The notes: a model not told the origin generated them from the sequence alone. Numbered from the stretch's first letter, positions 15,934 through 24,383 are shown. The stretch is 45,206 nucleotides of DNA from Merdimmobilis hominis (GCF_900104615.1 NZ_LT629939.1:454290-499495), one strand, 5' to 3'. Translations and numbers: made by a program.

Positions 15934-16899
15934 CTAATCCCGGCGGCGTCTTTCATCGTAGTATTTCTCATAAGCCTTAATAATGGCCTGTACCAAGCGG
16001 TGGCGCACCACGTCCTTCTCGGTGAAGTAGACGATGGAAATATCGTCTACATGTTTGAGCACCTTGGATGCCTCCACTAGGCCGGACCGCTTGGTGTCCG
16101 GCAGGTCGATCTGGGTGATGTCCCCGGTGATCACCGCCTTGGAGTTGAACCCCAGCCGGGTCAGGAACATCTTCATCTGTTCAGGGGTGGTGTTCTGGGC
16201 CTCATCCAGGATGATAAACGAATCGTCCAGGGTGCGGCCGCGCATATAGGCCAGGGGCGCGACTTCGATGTTCCCCTTCTCTTGGTAGCGCTGGAAATTC
16301 TCCGGCCCCAGCATGTCAAAGAGGGCATCGTACAAGGGGCGAAGATAGGGGTCCACCTTATTTTGCAGGTCTCCGGGCAGGAAGCCCAGCTTCTCCCCAG
16401 CCTCCACCGCCGGCCGGGTCAGGATGATCCGGTTGACCTCTTTCGCCCGGAAAGCGCGAACCGCCATGGCCACCGCCAAATAGGTCTTGCCGGTGCCAGC
16501 GGGTCCGATGCCGAAGGTGATGGTGTTGTTCTTCATAGCGTCCACATATTTTTTCTGGCCCAAGGTCTTAGCCTTCAGGGGCTTTCCCTTGGCGGTGATG
16601 CAGACCACGTCGCTGGCTAGGGATGAGAGCTGGTCGGAAGTCCCTTCCCGCACCAGGCCGATGACATAGTGGACCCGCTGGTCGGTGATGGCCTCCCCCT
16701 TGTCAATAAGGGTCAAAAGCCCCTCCACCGTTTTGGAGGCGAGGTAGACGTTCTCCGGATCGCCGGAGATCTTTACTTCGGTACCCCGGGCGACGATGGT
16801 CACTGAGAACGCATCTTCCACAATTTTTATATTCCCATCAAAGCTGCCGAACAGCGCGAGGGCATGTTCCATCCGTTCGATGTTTACGACCTGTTCGAT
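15934..16899 (-). CDS. phoH: PhoH-family ATPase, probably starting at AUC
   Basis: A P-loop ATPase with Walker A GPAGTGKT, 'GFLPGDLQNKVDPYLRPLYD', and Walker B/DEAQNTT, typical of PhoH/YbeZ, the partner of YbeY in rRNA processing. The first ATG in frame (16872) has no SD. Nine codons upstream, the AGGAGG at 16908-16913 stands 8 nt before an in-frame ATC (16899-16897). The added residues (xEQVVNIER) run into MEHALALFGSFD as in family members, whose N-termini contain a similar segment. An in-frame TAG lies just upstream of the SD, and no ATG, GTG or TTG lies between it and 16872. I therefore place the start at ATC and give 16872 as the fallback. The P-loop call is certain; the start is not. Confidence 0.9.
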   Translation of the reverse strand: MEQVVNIERMEHALALFGSFDGNIKIVEDAFSVTIVARGTEVKISGDPENVYLASKTVEGLLTLIDKGEAITDQRVHYVIGLVREGTSDQLSSLASDVVCITAKGKPLKAKTLGQKKYVDAMKNNTITFGIGPAGTGKTYLAVAMAVRAFRAKEVNRIILTRPAVEAGEKLGFLPGDLQNKVDPYLRPLYDALFDMLGPENFQRYQEKGNIEVAPLAYMRGRTLDDSFIILDEAQNTTPEQMKMFLTRLGFNSKAVITGDITQIDLPDTKRSGLVEASKVLKHVDDISIVYFTEKDVVRHRLVQAIIKAYEKYYDERRRRD

Positions 16900-16913
16900 G
16901 CTGGATTCCTCCT
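16897..16913 (-). promoter_or_regulatory. SD site with AUC start codon for phoH
   Basis: AGGAGG (complement of 16908-16913), 8-nt spacer, ATC (complement of 16897-16899). The spacing is ideal for initiation and there is no competing ATG, GTG or TTG at suitable distance. Confidence 0.6.
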
Positions 16914-16916
16914 TCT

Positions 16917-16935
16917 AGCCAGCCCCAGGCTGGCT
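16917..16935 (-). other. Stem-loop immediately upstream of the phoH SD
   Basis: AGCCAGCC (16917-16924) pairs with GGCTGGCT (16928-16935) around a CCA loop. On the minus strand it ends 3 nt before the SD region, so it could affect ribosome access. Confidence 0.45.
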
Positions 16936-17052
16936 TTGGTTTTGGGGTGTATCGTCGAGCGTCCACCGGGAAAAACCCAGCAGATGGTAAAATGTAGTGT
17001 TCCATGGGGCAAATTTTGTAGAAAAGCAGACAAAATCCATGCTTTTATCGTT

Positions 17053-17061
17053 ATTATAACA
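17053..17061 (-). promoter_or_regulatory. Extended -10 promoter of phoH-ybeY-dgkA
   Basis: On the minus strand, TGTTATAAT is a perfect -10 with the extended TG motif. No good -35 lies 17 bp upstream, as expected for this promoter type. The leader would be about 145 nt. Confidence 0.6.
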
Positions 17062-17079
17062 CAGAGGTGTGACAAATTG

Positions 17080-18264
17080 CTATTCCTTTATCAAAATTTC
17101 CTGTAGTTTTTCGATATTTTTTTCGGCTATGTATTGTGCATTTAATACAAAATGTTTTCCCTCCACCTGGCCACTCAAGGTGCGGTCAATGATTTTTCCC
17201 CTTTCGTATTCCTCCTTCTCCCATTCTTCCAACTGCGACAGGGCTTTTGCCTTGGCCTGCTCGGCGGTGAGGTGGACGTTTTCCTCGTAATAGGGGAAGT
17301 GCCGCCGGGTCTCGATGACGAGAGGAAGCTCTCTGCCCAACACAGTGAGCCGGCTGGACTCCACTTTGGTCTCATAGCCGGTTTTCGGCGGCCCGCCAAA
17401 GGAGATAGGCAGCTGAAAGGAGCCAAGAGACAAGAATTTCTGCTGTTTCTCCTCCCCGGTGGGCACCCGCAGGGTCTCCTCCAAGGGGATGCGGATCTCC
17501 TTCTCCCCCACCACCTGGGCCACCACCTTTGCCCTGGCGTGTTTCAGGGCAGAATTCCCATGTTTATCCTCGGTGATGCCGCTGACAATCAGATCTCCCT
17601 GCATCACCGTATCCCCCAAGGCCACCACTGCCTGGCCGTCGTAAACCTCCAGGTAGATGATCTGCCCATCCTCGGCGGCCACCACGTTGGTGGGCACATC
17701 GTCCTGGTCGATCAAATCCGGTGGCAAGGTCCGTTCCCTCACCTCCACCCGGGCAGTGGAGCCTTGGATATTGACCCCGATCCAGGAGAGGCCGCCCAGC
17801 TTGAGGATCATCCGCTGTTCCAGTTCCCGGGCGTCCACCCCATGTTTGCGGGTGCCCTCCCGGAAGCCCAGCTCGTCAAGGGCAGCTAGGATCTCCTGGG
17901 TGGAAATGGCCTCGTTGCCAGTGACTTCAATCTTCCAGACAAACCCGCTCATATAGCCAAGAAGCACCACTGCGGCCAGAAGGCCCGCCAGAAGGCCGGT
18001 GCGTTTGCGGTACCGGTGTAGGAGGAAGGGCACCCCCTCCTTTCTTTGGATGCGGATTTTCACCCCGGTCTTTTTGGCGTAAGGACGCATCCTTTTGTAG
18101 CCCTTGGCGGTGGTGTGTGCGGAAAAGCCCAGCGGATGGGCAGTAAAATCCCACAGGGGGATTCCCCCGCGGCCGCACAAGTTAATGAACCGCTCAGAAA
18201 ATCCCCCGGTCAATTTAAATAAAACGGTGCCCCGCAAAAAGCGGAGCAGCTTAACAAAAAACAT
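17080..18264 (-). CDS. yqfD: Sporulation protein YqfD
   Basis: 394 residues. It has a short cytoplasmic domain (about 1-85, with 'CGRGGIPLWDF'), one membrane helix (about 88-110), and a large extracytoplasmic region of beta-rich and helical segments. This is the YqfD layout, which in Bacillus belongs to the sigma-E regulon and is needed for forespore development; it is related to SpoIV-type mother-cell proteins. The ATG follows GGGGGAGGGG. It lies 12 nt after yqfC and is presumably transcribed from the sigma-E-like promoter upstream of yqfC. The ATPase gene phoH downstream has its own promoter. Confidence 0.93.
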   Translation of the reverse strand: MFFVKLLRFLRGTVLFKLTGGFSERFINLCGRGGIPLWDFTAHPLGFSAHTTAKGYKRMRPYAKKTGVKIRIQRKEGVPFLLHRYRKRTGLLAGLLAAVVLLGYMSGFVWKIEVTGNEAISTQEILAALDELGFREGTRKHGVDARELEQRMILKLGGLSWIGVNIQGSTARVEVRERTLPPDLIDQDDVPTNVVAAEDGQIIYLEVYDGQAVVALGDTVMQGDLIVSGITEDKHGNSALKHARAKVVAQVVGEKEIRIPLEETLRVPTGEEKQQKFLSLGSFQLPISFGGPPKTGYETKVESSRLTVLGRELPLVIETRRHFPYYEENVHLTAEQAKAKALSQLEEWEKEEYERGKIIDRTLSGQVEGKHFVLNAQYIAEKNIEKLQEILIKE

Positions 18265-18276
18265 AGCCCCTCCCCC

Positions 18277-18582
18277 TTAGGTGAGAAATTCAATGGAGGT
18301 GATAAAGCCGGTAACCACTGCACTCTCCTGGGTCATGCAGCGGATTTGCAGGTCCCGGCCGGTGAAGCGGACCACCATCCCCTCGGTGCTGAGCCGAACG
18401 GTATCCTCCCCGTATTCCAAGATGCCCTGGCACCCCTCCACCACTGCCTCCCGATTGCCGGAGAGCTGGAGCGACGCCATCCCCGAAAGGGAGGTCGCCG
18501 GCATTTCCAGCATGCCGGCCAACCGGAGTTTGCCCGATTCCTTGGGGGACTCCTTGCGGGGGCGCTTGTTCTGCCGTTTCAT
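18277..18582 (-). CDS. yqfC: Sporulation protein YqfC
   Basis: 101 residues. After a basic N-terminus (KRQNKRPRKES) the conserved YabP/YqfC-type core follows: 'LSGNREAVVEGCQGILEYGEDTVRLSTEGMVVRFTG' (split here as one continuous beta region, residues about 40-75) and 'ITSIEFLT' at the end. The start is placed at the ATG at 18582, since the ATG at 18588 directly abuts the GGAGGG. It sits upstream of yqfD as in other endospore formers. Confidence 0.92.
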   Translation of the reverse strand: MKRQNKRPRKESPKESGKLRLAGMLEMPATSLSGMASLQLSGNREAVVEGCQGILEYGEDTVRLSTEGMVVRFTGRDLQIRCMTQESAVVTGFITSIEFLT

Positions 18583-18604
18583 GTCCATCCCTCCTTTCTA
18601 AGTC

Positions 18605-18633
18605 ACTATATGCGGCAAAGCCCGTTTTTATGG
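18605..18633 (-). promoter_or_regulatory. Sigma-E-like promoter of yqfC-yqfD
   Basis: On the minus strand: -35 CCATAAA (complement of 18627-18633), 14-bp spacer, -10 CATATAGT (complement of 18605-18612). The known mother-cell sigma-E consensus is about KMATATT-14-CATACAMT. The -10 matches at 7 of 8 positions if M is allowed loosely. It lies 22 nt upstream of the yqfC start. Confidence 0.65.
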
Positions 18634-18649
18634 CTGAGGGAGCAAACCG

Positions 18650-18678
18650 GCATTTTCCACAGCCTGGCCGCATACAAA
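18650..18678 (+). promoter_or_regulatory. Sigma-E-like promoter of ylbJ
   Basis: -35 GCATTTT (18650-18656), 14-bp spacer, -10 CATACAAA (18671-18678). This is close to the sigma-E consensus, with the same spacer as the divergent yqfC promoter 16 bp away. The start codon of ylbJ is 20 nt downstream. Confidence 0.7.
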
Positions 18679-18698
18679 CAAGTACGAGGTGATTGTTG

Positions 18699-19847
18699 AT
18701 GCAAGCCATGCCGAAGAAAAAACACCGTTTTCTCCTCCGCCGGGCCCCTTCCCTGCTGGGGGCGGGGATTCTCCTATTGCTGGCCGCAGCCCTCCTGGTC
18801 CTCTCCAAAGAAGTAGGGGATGGGGTGCGGGAAGGGCTTTCCATCTGCACCAATGTGGTGATTCCATCCCTGTTCCCCTTTATGATCCTCTCCAGCTTTT
18901 TGGCCCTCTCTCCCCTGTCGGAGCTGATCTCCCGGCCTCTTTCCCCCATCACCCGCCGCCTGTTCCACCTGCCGCCGGAGCTGGGGGCCACTGTACTGAT
19001 GAGCTTTGTAGGCGGCTACCCGGTGGGGGCCAAGACCATCGCCTCCCTGGTGAGGGAAAAAAAGCTTTCCCAGGAGACCGCTGCCCGGATGCTCTGCTTC
19101 TCGGTCAACGCCGGTCCCTCCTTTTTGATCGGCACCGTGGGGGTGGCGCTGCTGGGCAGCCCCCGGCTGGGGTGGATTCTCCTTTTTGCCCAGATTGTGT
19201 CCGCCTTCCTCATTGGGGGGATCGTCTCCCGCCGGGCAAAAATCTCCCGGGGCGAGACCGGTGGGGTGGGTCTTCCCTTCTCCGCCGCCTTTGTGGAGGC
19301 GGTCAGCGGGGCCGCTTCCGGGATGTTCGGCCTGTGCGCCTTCATCACCGCCTTTTCTGGGATATTGGCCCTTTTGCGCTCCAGCGGGGTCTTGAGCGGA
19401 ATCGCCTGCCTGCTGGCCAAAATCGCCCCCTCCTCCCTTGCGGACCCCAACCTTTTTGAAGCCCTGCTGGGCGGCCTGCTGGAAGTGACCAGCGGCTGTG
19501 TGGCCGCCGCCGGACTCAAGGGGGATCTCCCCTTTGTGGTGATCAGCCTGCTCATCTCCTTCTCCGGCGTGTCGGTCATCTTCCAGGTGGCCTCCTGCCT
19601 GCGGGGCAGCGGGGTTCGCCTTTCCCCCTTTGTCCTCTCCCGGTTTGCCCACGCCTTTTTGACTTCGGCCATCGCCTACCCCCTGTATCTGAAGTGGGGC
19701 CGGGAAGTGATGACCGCCTTGGGCACCGCGGCCCGTCTGTCGCTGGAAGTCTCCCCCACGTCAGTGCTGCGGGCGCTGTGTATTTTGGCCATGTGCGCCA
19801 TTTTGTTGCTCACCGCTTCCACCGCCCCGTTGCAGGCCAAGAAGTGA
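18699..19847 (+). CDS. ylbJ: Sporulation integral membrane protein YlbJ
   Basis: 382 residues with a basic N-terminus and about eight to nine transmembrane helices. Family signatures include 'NVVIPSLFPFMILSSFL', 'FVGGYPVGAK' and 'NAGPSFLIGTVG', which are the nucleoside-recognition-like (Gate) motifs of YlbJ. In Bacillus it is a sigma-E-dependent gene required for heat-resistant spores. The ATG at 18699 is preferred over two TTG codons just upstream because AGGTGA lies 6 nt before it. It is divergent from yqfC-yqfD. Confidence 0.93.
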   Translation: MQAMPKKKHRFLLRRAPSLLGAGILLLLAAALLVLSKEVGDGVREGLSICTNVVIPSLFPFMILSSFLALSPLSELISRPLSPITRRLFHLPPELGATVLMSFVGGYPVGAKTIASLVREKKLSQETAARMLCFSVNAGPSFLIGTVGVALLGSPRLGWILLFAQIVSAFLIGGIVSRRAKISRGETGGVGLPFSAAFVEAVSGAASGMFGLCAFITAFSGILALLRSSGVLSGIACLLAKIAPSSLADPNLFEALLGGLLEVTSGCVAAAGLKGDLPFVVISLLISFSGVSVIFQVASCLRGSGVRLSPFVLSRFAHAFLTSAIAYPLYLKWGREVMTALGTAARLSLEVSPTSVLRALCILAMCAILLLTASTAPLQAKK

Positions 19848-19866
19848 CCCTGTTTTTTAAAAGAGA

Positions 19867-19905
19867 GACCGCTGGGGCAGATCGCCTAAGCGGTCCTTCT
19901 TCTTT
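19867..19905 (+). terminator. Terminator of ylbJ
   Basis: GACCGCT (19867-19873) pairs with AGCGGTC (19889-19895), followed by a pyrimidine tract CTTCTTCTTTT. It lies 20 nt after the stop. Confidence 0.75.
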
Positions 19906-20033
19906 TGCGCCATTCAAAAGCCCTGTGGAATTTCCAAGGGGGACCATAGTAATTTCCGGGGCAATCTGGTACAATAAAAAAGTAATTTCTCTTCGATTTT
20001 CGCCGCCCCTTGGGGCTGAATGGAGGATTAGCA

Positions 20034-20252
20034 ATGTTTCGCACCAAACTGTTTGGCAACCACATCGAACCCGCCTGCGGGTACTGCGAGCGGGGGACCG
20101 CCTCCAAAGACGGGAACATGGTGCTATGTGAATCCAAAGGGGTAGTGGCCCCATTTTACAGCTGCCGTAAATTTGTGTATGCGCCGCTGAAACGGGTGCC
20201 CAAACGGGCCAGGCCCCTCCCCAAATACGATCCATCGGAGTTTGAATTGTAA
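20034..20252 (+). CDS. Conserved small Cys-rich protein of unknown function
   Basis: 72 residues beginning MFRTKLFGNHIEPACGYCERG. The start ATG follows GGAGGA at 6 nt; longer in-frame versions lack an SD. Four cysteines (CGYC, then single Cys residues in 'VLCESKG' and 'YSCRKF') and a basic 'YAPLKRVPKRARPLP' tail with 'DPSEFEL' are features I recognise from a clostridial family without assigned function. Metal binding by the Cys4 set is plausible. A TACAAT at 19970-19975 may be its -10 box, without a clear -35. It ends 24 nt before the amidase gene. Confidence 0.75.
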   Translation: MFRTKLFGNHIEPACGYCERGTASKDGNMVLCESKGVVAPFYSCRKFVYAPLKRVPKRARPLPKYDPSEFEL

Positions 20253-20276
20253 ATCTTGGCCTGGGAGGTGTCCCCC

Positions 20277-23000
20277 TTGAAGCGATTCCTGACCGCGCTC
20301 ACCCTGCTTCTTGTGCTGTTTTCTTCCCTGCTCCCCAGCCCGGTGGCCTTTGCCGCACCGGAGGAACCGGCGGATTCCATGCGCGGCATGCTGATCCGCA
20401 CCCGCAACAACCGGGATTTCCCCACGGCGCCGGGCCAATCGCCCCGGGAATTGAAGCGGCAGCTCCAAACCATGGTGGAGTTTTCCGCTCAAAACCGGAT
20501 CAACACCATCTTTTTTGAAGTGGTGCCCTCGGCGGATGGGCTGTTCCTCTCCAAAAGCTATCCCGCCAGCCGGAGTTGGGTCAAAGCCGGAGGCTCCACC
20601 CCCCGCTTCGATCCGTTGCAAACCCTGATCCGCCTCGCGGACAAGCGCTCCATCCGGGTGGTTGCGGTGATCAATCCCTACCTGGTGGGGGATGTGGCGG
20701 AACCTCTCCCCACATCGGGGCCCGCCGCCGACCCACAAAACCGGATTACCCTTGGCCGTACCGTCTATCTGGACCCCAACCGGGCAGAGGTGGAAAACGC
20801 CGTCTCCGACCTGGCGGCAGAGTTAGCTGCCCGCTACCCACTGGCGGGGATCGCCTACCACCAGGCCGATCACCAACCCCTCCTTTCCCTGACGGGATAT
20901 GAGGGCCGGTTCACCGCCTTGCTCCAGTCCACCAAAGCCAAACTGCCGTCCACTCCTCTGGGGGTACTGGTAGCGGATGATTCCCCCCTCGCCCCTGCTC
21001 TTTTTCAACTGGCCCAGGAGGGGACGGTGGATTTTCTCCTTCCCCAGGTGACCCATGCCACCGGGGCAGACGGCCGGGCTGTGCGGGAATCCCTTCGCCC
21101 TTGGGCAGAAGCCGCCCAGGAGGGGGGAATTCCCTTTTACACCCAGACCGATGCGGTGCGCCTTTTCATCCCCTCGGATTCCAGCGGGGAATTCTCCTCC
21201 CCTGGGGAATTGGCCGCCCAGTGGGAGATCGGCTGGGAGCTGGGCAGCAGCGGCTTTCTGCTGGACAGTTACACCGCCCTTCGGGAACCCTACCAAAGCA
21301 CAGCGGAGCTGCTTCTCGCCTACCAAGTAAAAATCCCTGACCTGAATCTCACCCCCATTTCCCAGGAGTTCCAGATCACCCGCCCTCAAGCCCCGCTGCG
21401 GACTTCCCTCTCCAACTATTACCTGATGGGGACATCCCGGCCCGGTGAGCCGGTTCTCCTGGATGGGGAAGAAATCCCATCCGACCCCCGCACCGGCCTG
21501 TTCGGGATCCTTCTCCCCCTCTCCCCAGGGGAAAACCGGTTCGCCCTGCGCCAAGGGGATGAAACCTGCACTGCGGTTATCACCCAGGCCGAGCCCGCTG
21601 CCACCATCGGGGGAATCCTCTCCCCTTACCCCCAGGATTCTGCTCTGGCCTGGTCTGGGGAGCGGCTTACCCTCTTCTGCACCGCCCCGTCCGGCGGTTC
21701 GGTCACTGCCTCTGTGGGCGGGACGGCGATCCCCCTTTCCCAGGTGGAACCCAAAGCCGATGGCCTGCCTGCTAGGTTTGAGGGGAGTTTCCTCGCCCCA
21801 GCGGGTTTCCCCGGGGAAACCCAATCCATCGGGCCGGTGACCTACCAGCTCACCTACCAGGGGAAATCCTCCCGGGTGGACTCCTCCGGGGAGGTGTTCT
21901 TGGCCGGAGAGGGCGCCAAACCTTCCCTTCGTCTAACCGACTACCTCACCGCTGTCTACGGCGATCCTCCGGTGGAGGGGGACTTCCGCTTCACCGTCAA
22001 GGAAGGGATGACCGCCGAAATCTTGGACGAGACGGAATCCCACTATCAGATCGCCGGCGGAATGGTCAAAAAATCCGCCTGCCAGGTGCTGACCGGCCCG
22101 CCTCCCCAAACCCATGGGCGCTTGGGGGGCTACACCCACTATAAGGAGGGGCGCCGGGAGGAAATCTTGCTCTTCTCCACTGTTCCGGTGCCGGTGGAGA
22201 CCCAGTTTGACGGGACATCCCTCACCCTGACTCTGTATGAGACCGAAGGCCTCCCCGACCCCACTTTGCCGGAGGATTCCCTCTTTGCCACCGCCAAAGC
22301 GGAGCGGGAGGGAAGCGTTTGCCGCCTCATCTTCACCTTACAAGAGGGGCAGCAGCTGTGGGGATACCAGTTCTCTTACCAGGGGAATGACCTCCTTCTC
22401 ACCTGCCGTAGCCGACCGGAGCCTTCCAGCATCTACGGCAAGCCCTTAACGGGGGTCAAGGTGGTTCTGGACCCAGGCCATGGCGGCCAAGACCCTGGCG
22501 CACTGGGTGTCCCAGGGGAAAACGGCCCCATGGAGGCGGAGCTCAATCTGGCGGTGGCCAAGGCCCTCTCCTTCCGGTTGGAACAGCTGGGGGCTTCGGT
22601 GATCCTCACCCGGCAAGAGGACGGCCATATCTCCCTAAACGACCGGATGCGTTTGGCGGAAAAGGCGGAGGCGGACTTCTTCCTCTCCCTGCACCACAAC
22701 AGCACCGCTGAACAGGTGGATTCCGGCAAAGCGTCCGGCGTGGAGGTGTATTACCATGAGCCCCACCCCTCCCAAAAGTTAGCCGAAGAGATCGCACAGC
22801 GCCTCTCCGCCGCGGCAGGCCGGCCCATGGGCGGGGCCATGGAGAGCTATTACCGGGTCACCCGGATGACCTATGCCCCCTCGGTGCTGGTGGAATTGGG
22901 GTACCTGCCCAACCCGGGGGAATACTCCGATCTTGCCACTGCCTTTTCCATCGGCAAAGAGGCATCTGCCATCGCGGAAGCTCTGGTGGCATGCTTATAG
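20277..23000 (+). CDS. Secreted two-domain cell-wall protein: GHL10 glycosidase-like domain fused to N-acetylmuramoyl-L-alanine amidase
   Basis: 907 residues from a TTG at 20277, chosen because GGAGGTG lies 6 nt upstream and the reading begins with a clean signal peptide (cleavage after AFA). Residues about 35-350 match the GHL10/DUF187 barrel: 'MRGMLIRTRNN', 'NRINTIFFEVVPSADGLFLS', 'RVVAVINPYLVG'. Residues about 370-690 are beta-sandwich segments. The last 175 residues are Amidase_3 with all zinc ligands: His in DPGHGG, Glu in 'MEAELNL', His in 'SLHHNS', and catalytic Glu in 'VELGYLPN'. It would cut peptidoglycan stem peptides outside the cell, with the barrel perhaps binding or cleaving glycan strands. 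Lying near ylbJ, it may act in spores or division, but no sigma-E site was found. Confidence 0.88.
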   Translation: MKRFLTALTLLLVLFSSLLPSPVAFAAPEEPADSMRGMLIRTRNNRDFPTAPGQSPRELKRQLQTMVEFSAQNRINTIFFEVVPSADGLFLSKSYPASRSWVKAGGSTPRFDPLQTLIRLADKRSIRVVAVINPYLVGDVAEPLPTSGPAADPQNRITLGRTVYLDPNRAEVENAVSDLAAELAARYPLAGIAYHQADHQPLLSLTGYEGRFTALLQSTKAKLPSTPLGVLVADDSPLAPALFQLAQEGTVDFLLPQVTHATGADGRAVRESLRPWAEAAQEGGIPFYTQTDAVRLFIPSDSSGEFSSPGELAAQWEIGWELGSSGFLLDSYTALREPYQSTAELLLAYQVKIPDLNLTPISQEFQITRPQAPLRTSLSNYYLMGTSRPGEPVLLDGEEIPSDPRTGLFGILLPLSPGENRFALRQGDETCTAVITQAEPAATIGGILSPYPQDSALAWSGERLTLFCTAPSGGSVTASVGGTAIPLSQVEPKADGLPARFEGSFLAPAGFPGETQSIGPVTYQLTYQGKSSRVDSSGEVFLAGEGAKPSLRLTDYLTAVYGDPPVEGDFRFTVKEGMTAEILDETESHYQIAGGMVKKSACQVLTGPPPQTHGRLGGYTHYKEGRREEILLFSTVPVPVETQFDGTSLTLTLYETEGLPDPTLPEDSLFATAKAEREGSVCRLIFTLQEGQQLWGYQFSYQGNDLLLTCRSRPEPSSIYGKPLTGVKVVLDPGHGGQDPGALGVPGENGPMEAELNLAVAKALSFRLEQLGASVILTRQEDGHISLNDRMRLAEKAEADFFLSLHHNSTAEQVDSGKASGVEVYYHEPHPSQKLAEEIAQRLSAAAGRPMGGAMESYYRVTRMTYAPSVLVELGYLPNPGEYSDLATAFSIGKEASAIAEALVACL

Positions 23001-23028
23001 CTATGTTTTAAAAAAGGAGATTTTTTGT

Positions 23029-23481
23029 ATGCATTTTCCCAGCAAAATCGACCCGTCCAGCAACTTTTTTGCCATCCTGTTTTCCGCCTTTACCGCGGTG
23101 GTGATTGTGGTTGCGGTTGCCAAGCGCAGCCTGCCCCTCTATCTGCTCAGCGCAGTCATCGCCTTTGTCTGCATCTATTACTTCATCGGGCCCATCTTCG
23201 ACACCTGTTACCGGCTGGAAAAAGAGGGGTTGCGGGTCAAGAGCGGCTTCTTCTTCAATAAGCTGTTTGACTACGGGGAAATTGTGGCGGTGGATGCCAT
23301 CCAGAGCCGCAAGTTTGCCCCCGCCCTCTCCAAAGAGCGGCTGCGCATTGAGTTCCTCCGCCCTGACGGCCCCCAGATCCTCCAGATTTCCCCCATGCGG
23401 GAGGAGGAGTTTTTGAAGGAGCTGAACCTGCACATCCAGTTTGCCAAAGACCACCCAGAGCTCTCCACCGCCAAACGCTAA
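23029..23481 (+). CDS. Bacterial PH-domain membrane protein (bPH_4-like)
   Basis: 150 residues. Two hydrophobic helices (about 12-60) are followed by a PH-like beta domain: 'YRLEKEGLRVKSGFFF', 'YGEIVAVDAIQSRKFAPALSKERLRI' (core blocks) and 'QISPMREEEFLKEL', which matches bacterial PH-domain family 4. Such proteins are membrane associated; function is unknown. The ATG follows AAGGAGA at 9 nt. Spacing to the amidase gene is 28 nt, so they may be cotranscribed. Confidence 0.78.
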   Translation: MHFPSKIDPSSNFFAILFSAFTAVVIVVAVAKRSLPLYLLSAVIAFVCIYYFIGPIFDTCYRLEKEGLRVKSGFFFNKLFDYGEIVAVDAIQSRKFAPALSKERLRIEFLRPDGPQILQISPMREEEFLKELNLHIQFAKDHPELSTAKR

Positions 23482-23513
23482 CCCACCTTTCCTTGATGCC
23501 GGGAGGCGATTTG

Positions 23514-24368
23514 ATGAAAACCTGGAAGCGTGTTCTTCTGATGGCATTTGCCCTGCTCTGCTGTTCCGCAGTGGCCTTTGGGGACATGGGCCCCAAGGAC
23601 CGCCTGACCATCCGCCTTACCAACCCGCCGGACGAGCCCTATTATCTAGACCTGCTCACCCAATCCCCAGGGGATTATGACAATCTGGGGGAAAAGAGGT
23701 ACACCCTGGATCCGGACATCCTCTCCTGCCTCTTCCAGTATGAGGGGGAAGACTGGTTCCCGGCTTTGGCCGGCGGCACCCGCATCCCTCTGTTCGGGAA
23801 ATTGACCGGGGAGCCCAATGGGGACGCCATGATTCACACCTTTTCCTACTTTGGGCTGCCCAGTACCTACCGGATCATTGTAGCTGCCCAAAACGGCCAA
23901 GTCATTGTTTCAGAGCCGCGCACACGTCAGGTCCTTCAGGGGACGGTGACCTTTGACTACGCCACTGGGGAACTGACCAGCCCACCCCTGTGGATCGCTT
24001 ATCTTGTCCAATTCCTTTCCACCTATATCCCCACGCTGGCTGTTGAGGGGGTGATTCTCCTTCTGTTCGGTTTCTCCCTGAAGGAGAACGGGAAGGTCTT
24101 TTTCCTGGTCAACCTGGCAACCCAGCTGCTCCTCACCGCCACGTTGGGGGCGACCCTTCTAAAACAAGGTCCGTTGGCCGCCTACTTCACCCAATTCCCG
24201 GTGGAGATCGCCATTTTAGCAGCGGAGGCCCTTCTTTACCGCCGGTTCCTAAAAGGCCGCTCACCCGCCAGGCGCACCGCCTATGGGGCAGCGGCAAATC
24301 TGGCCAGCTGGGGGTTGGGATTCTTCCTTTTATCCCAGCAATACGGCTTTCTTCTGCACTTTTTATAA
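23514..24368 (+). CDS. Conserved clostridial membrane protein with secreted N-terminal domain
   Basis: 284 residues. A signal peptide (cleavage near AFG) opens to a 'DMGPKDRLTIRL' segment and an extracytoplasmic beta domain of about 140 residues ('YYLDLL', 'LLTQSPGDYDNL'). Four hydrophobic helices follow from about residue 160 to the end. I recognise the 'GDMGPKP' and 'YYLDLL' pattern from uncharacterised Firmicute proteins. The start ATG at 23514 follows GGAGG at 7 nt. No function is assigned. It ends 15 nt before the -35 box of the trmB promoter. Confidence 0.72.
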   Translation: MKTWKRVLLMAFALLCCSAVAFGDMGPKDRLTIRLTNPPDEPYYLDLLTQSPGDYDNLGEKRYTLDPDILSCLFQYEGEDWFPALAGGTRIPLFGKLTGEPNGDAMIHTFSYFGLPSTYRIIVAAQNGQVIVSEPRTRQVLQGTVTFDYATGELTSPPLWIAYLVQFLSTYIPTLAVEGVILLLFGFSLKENGKVFFLVNLATQLLLTATLGATLLKQGPLAAYFTQFPVEIAILAAEALLYRRFLKGRSPARRTAYGAAANLASWGLGFFLLSQQYGFLLHFL

Positions 24369-24383
24369 TCGCAAGAAAAGCCT

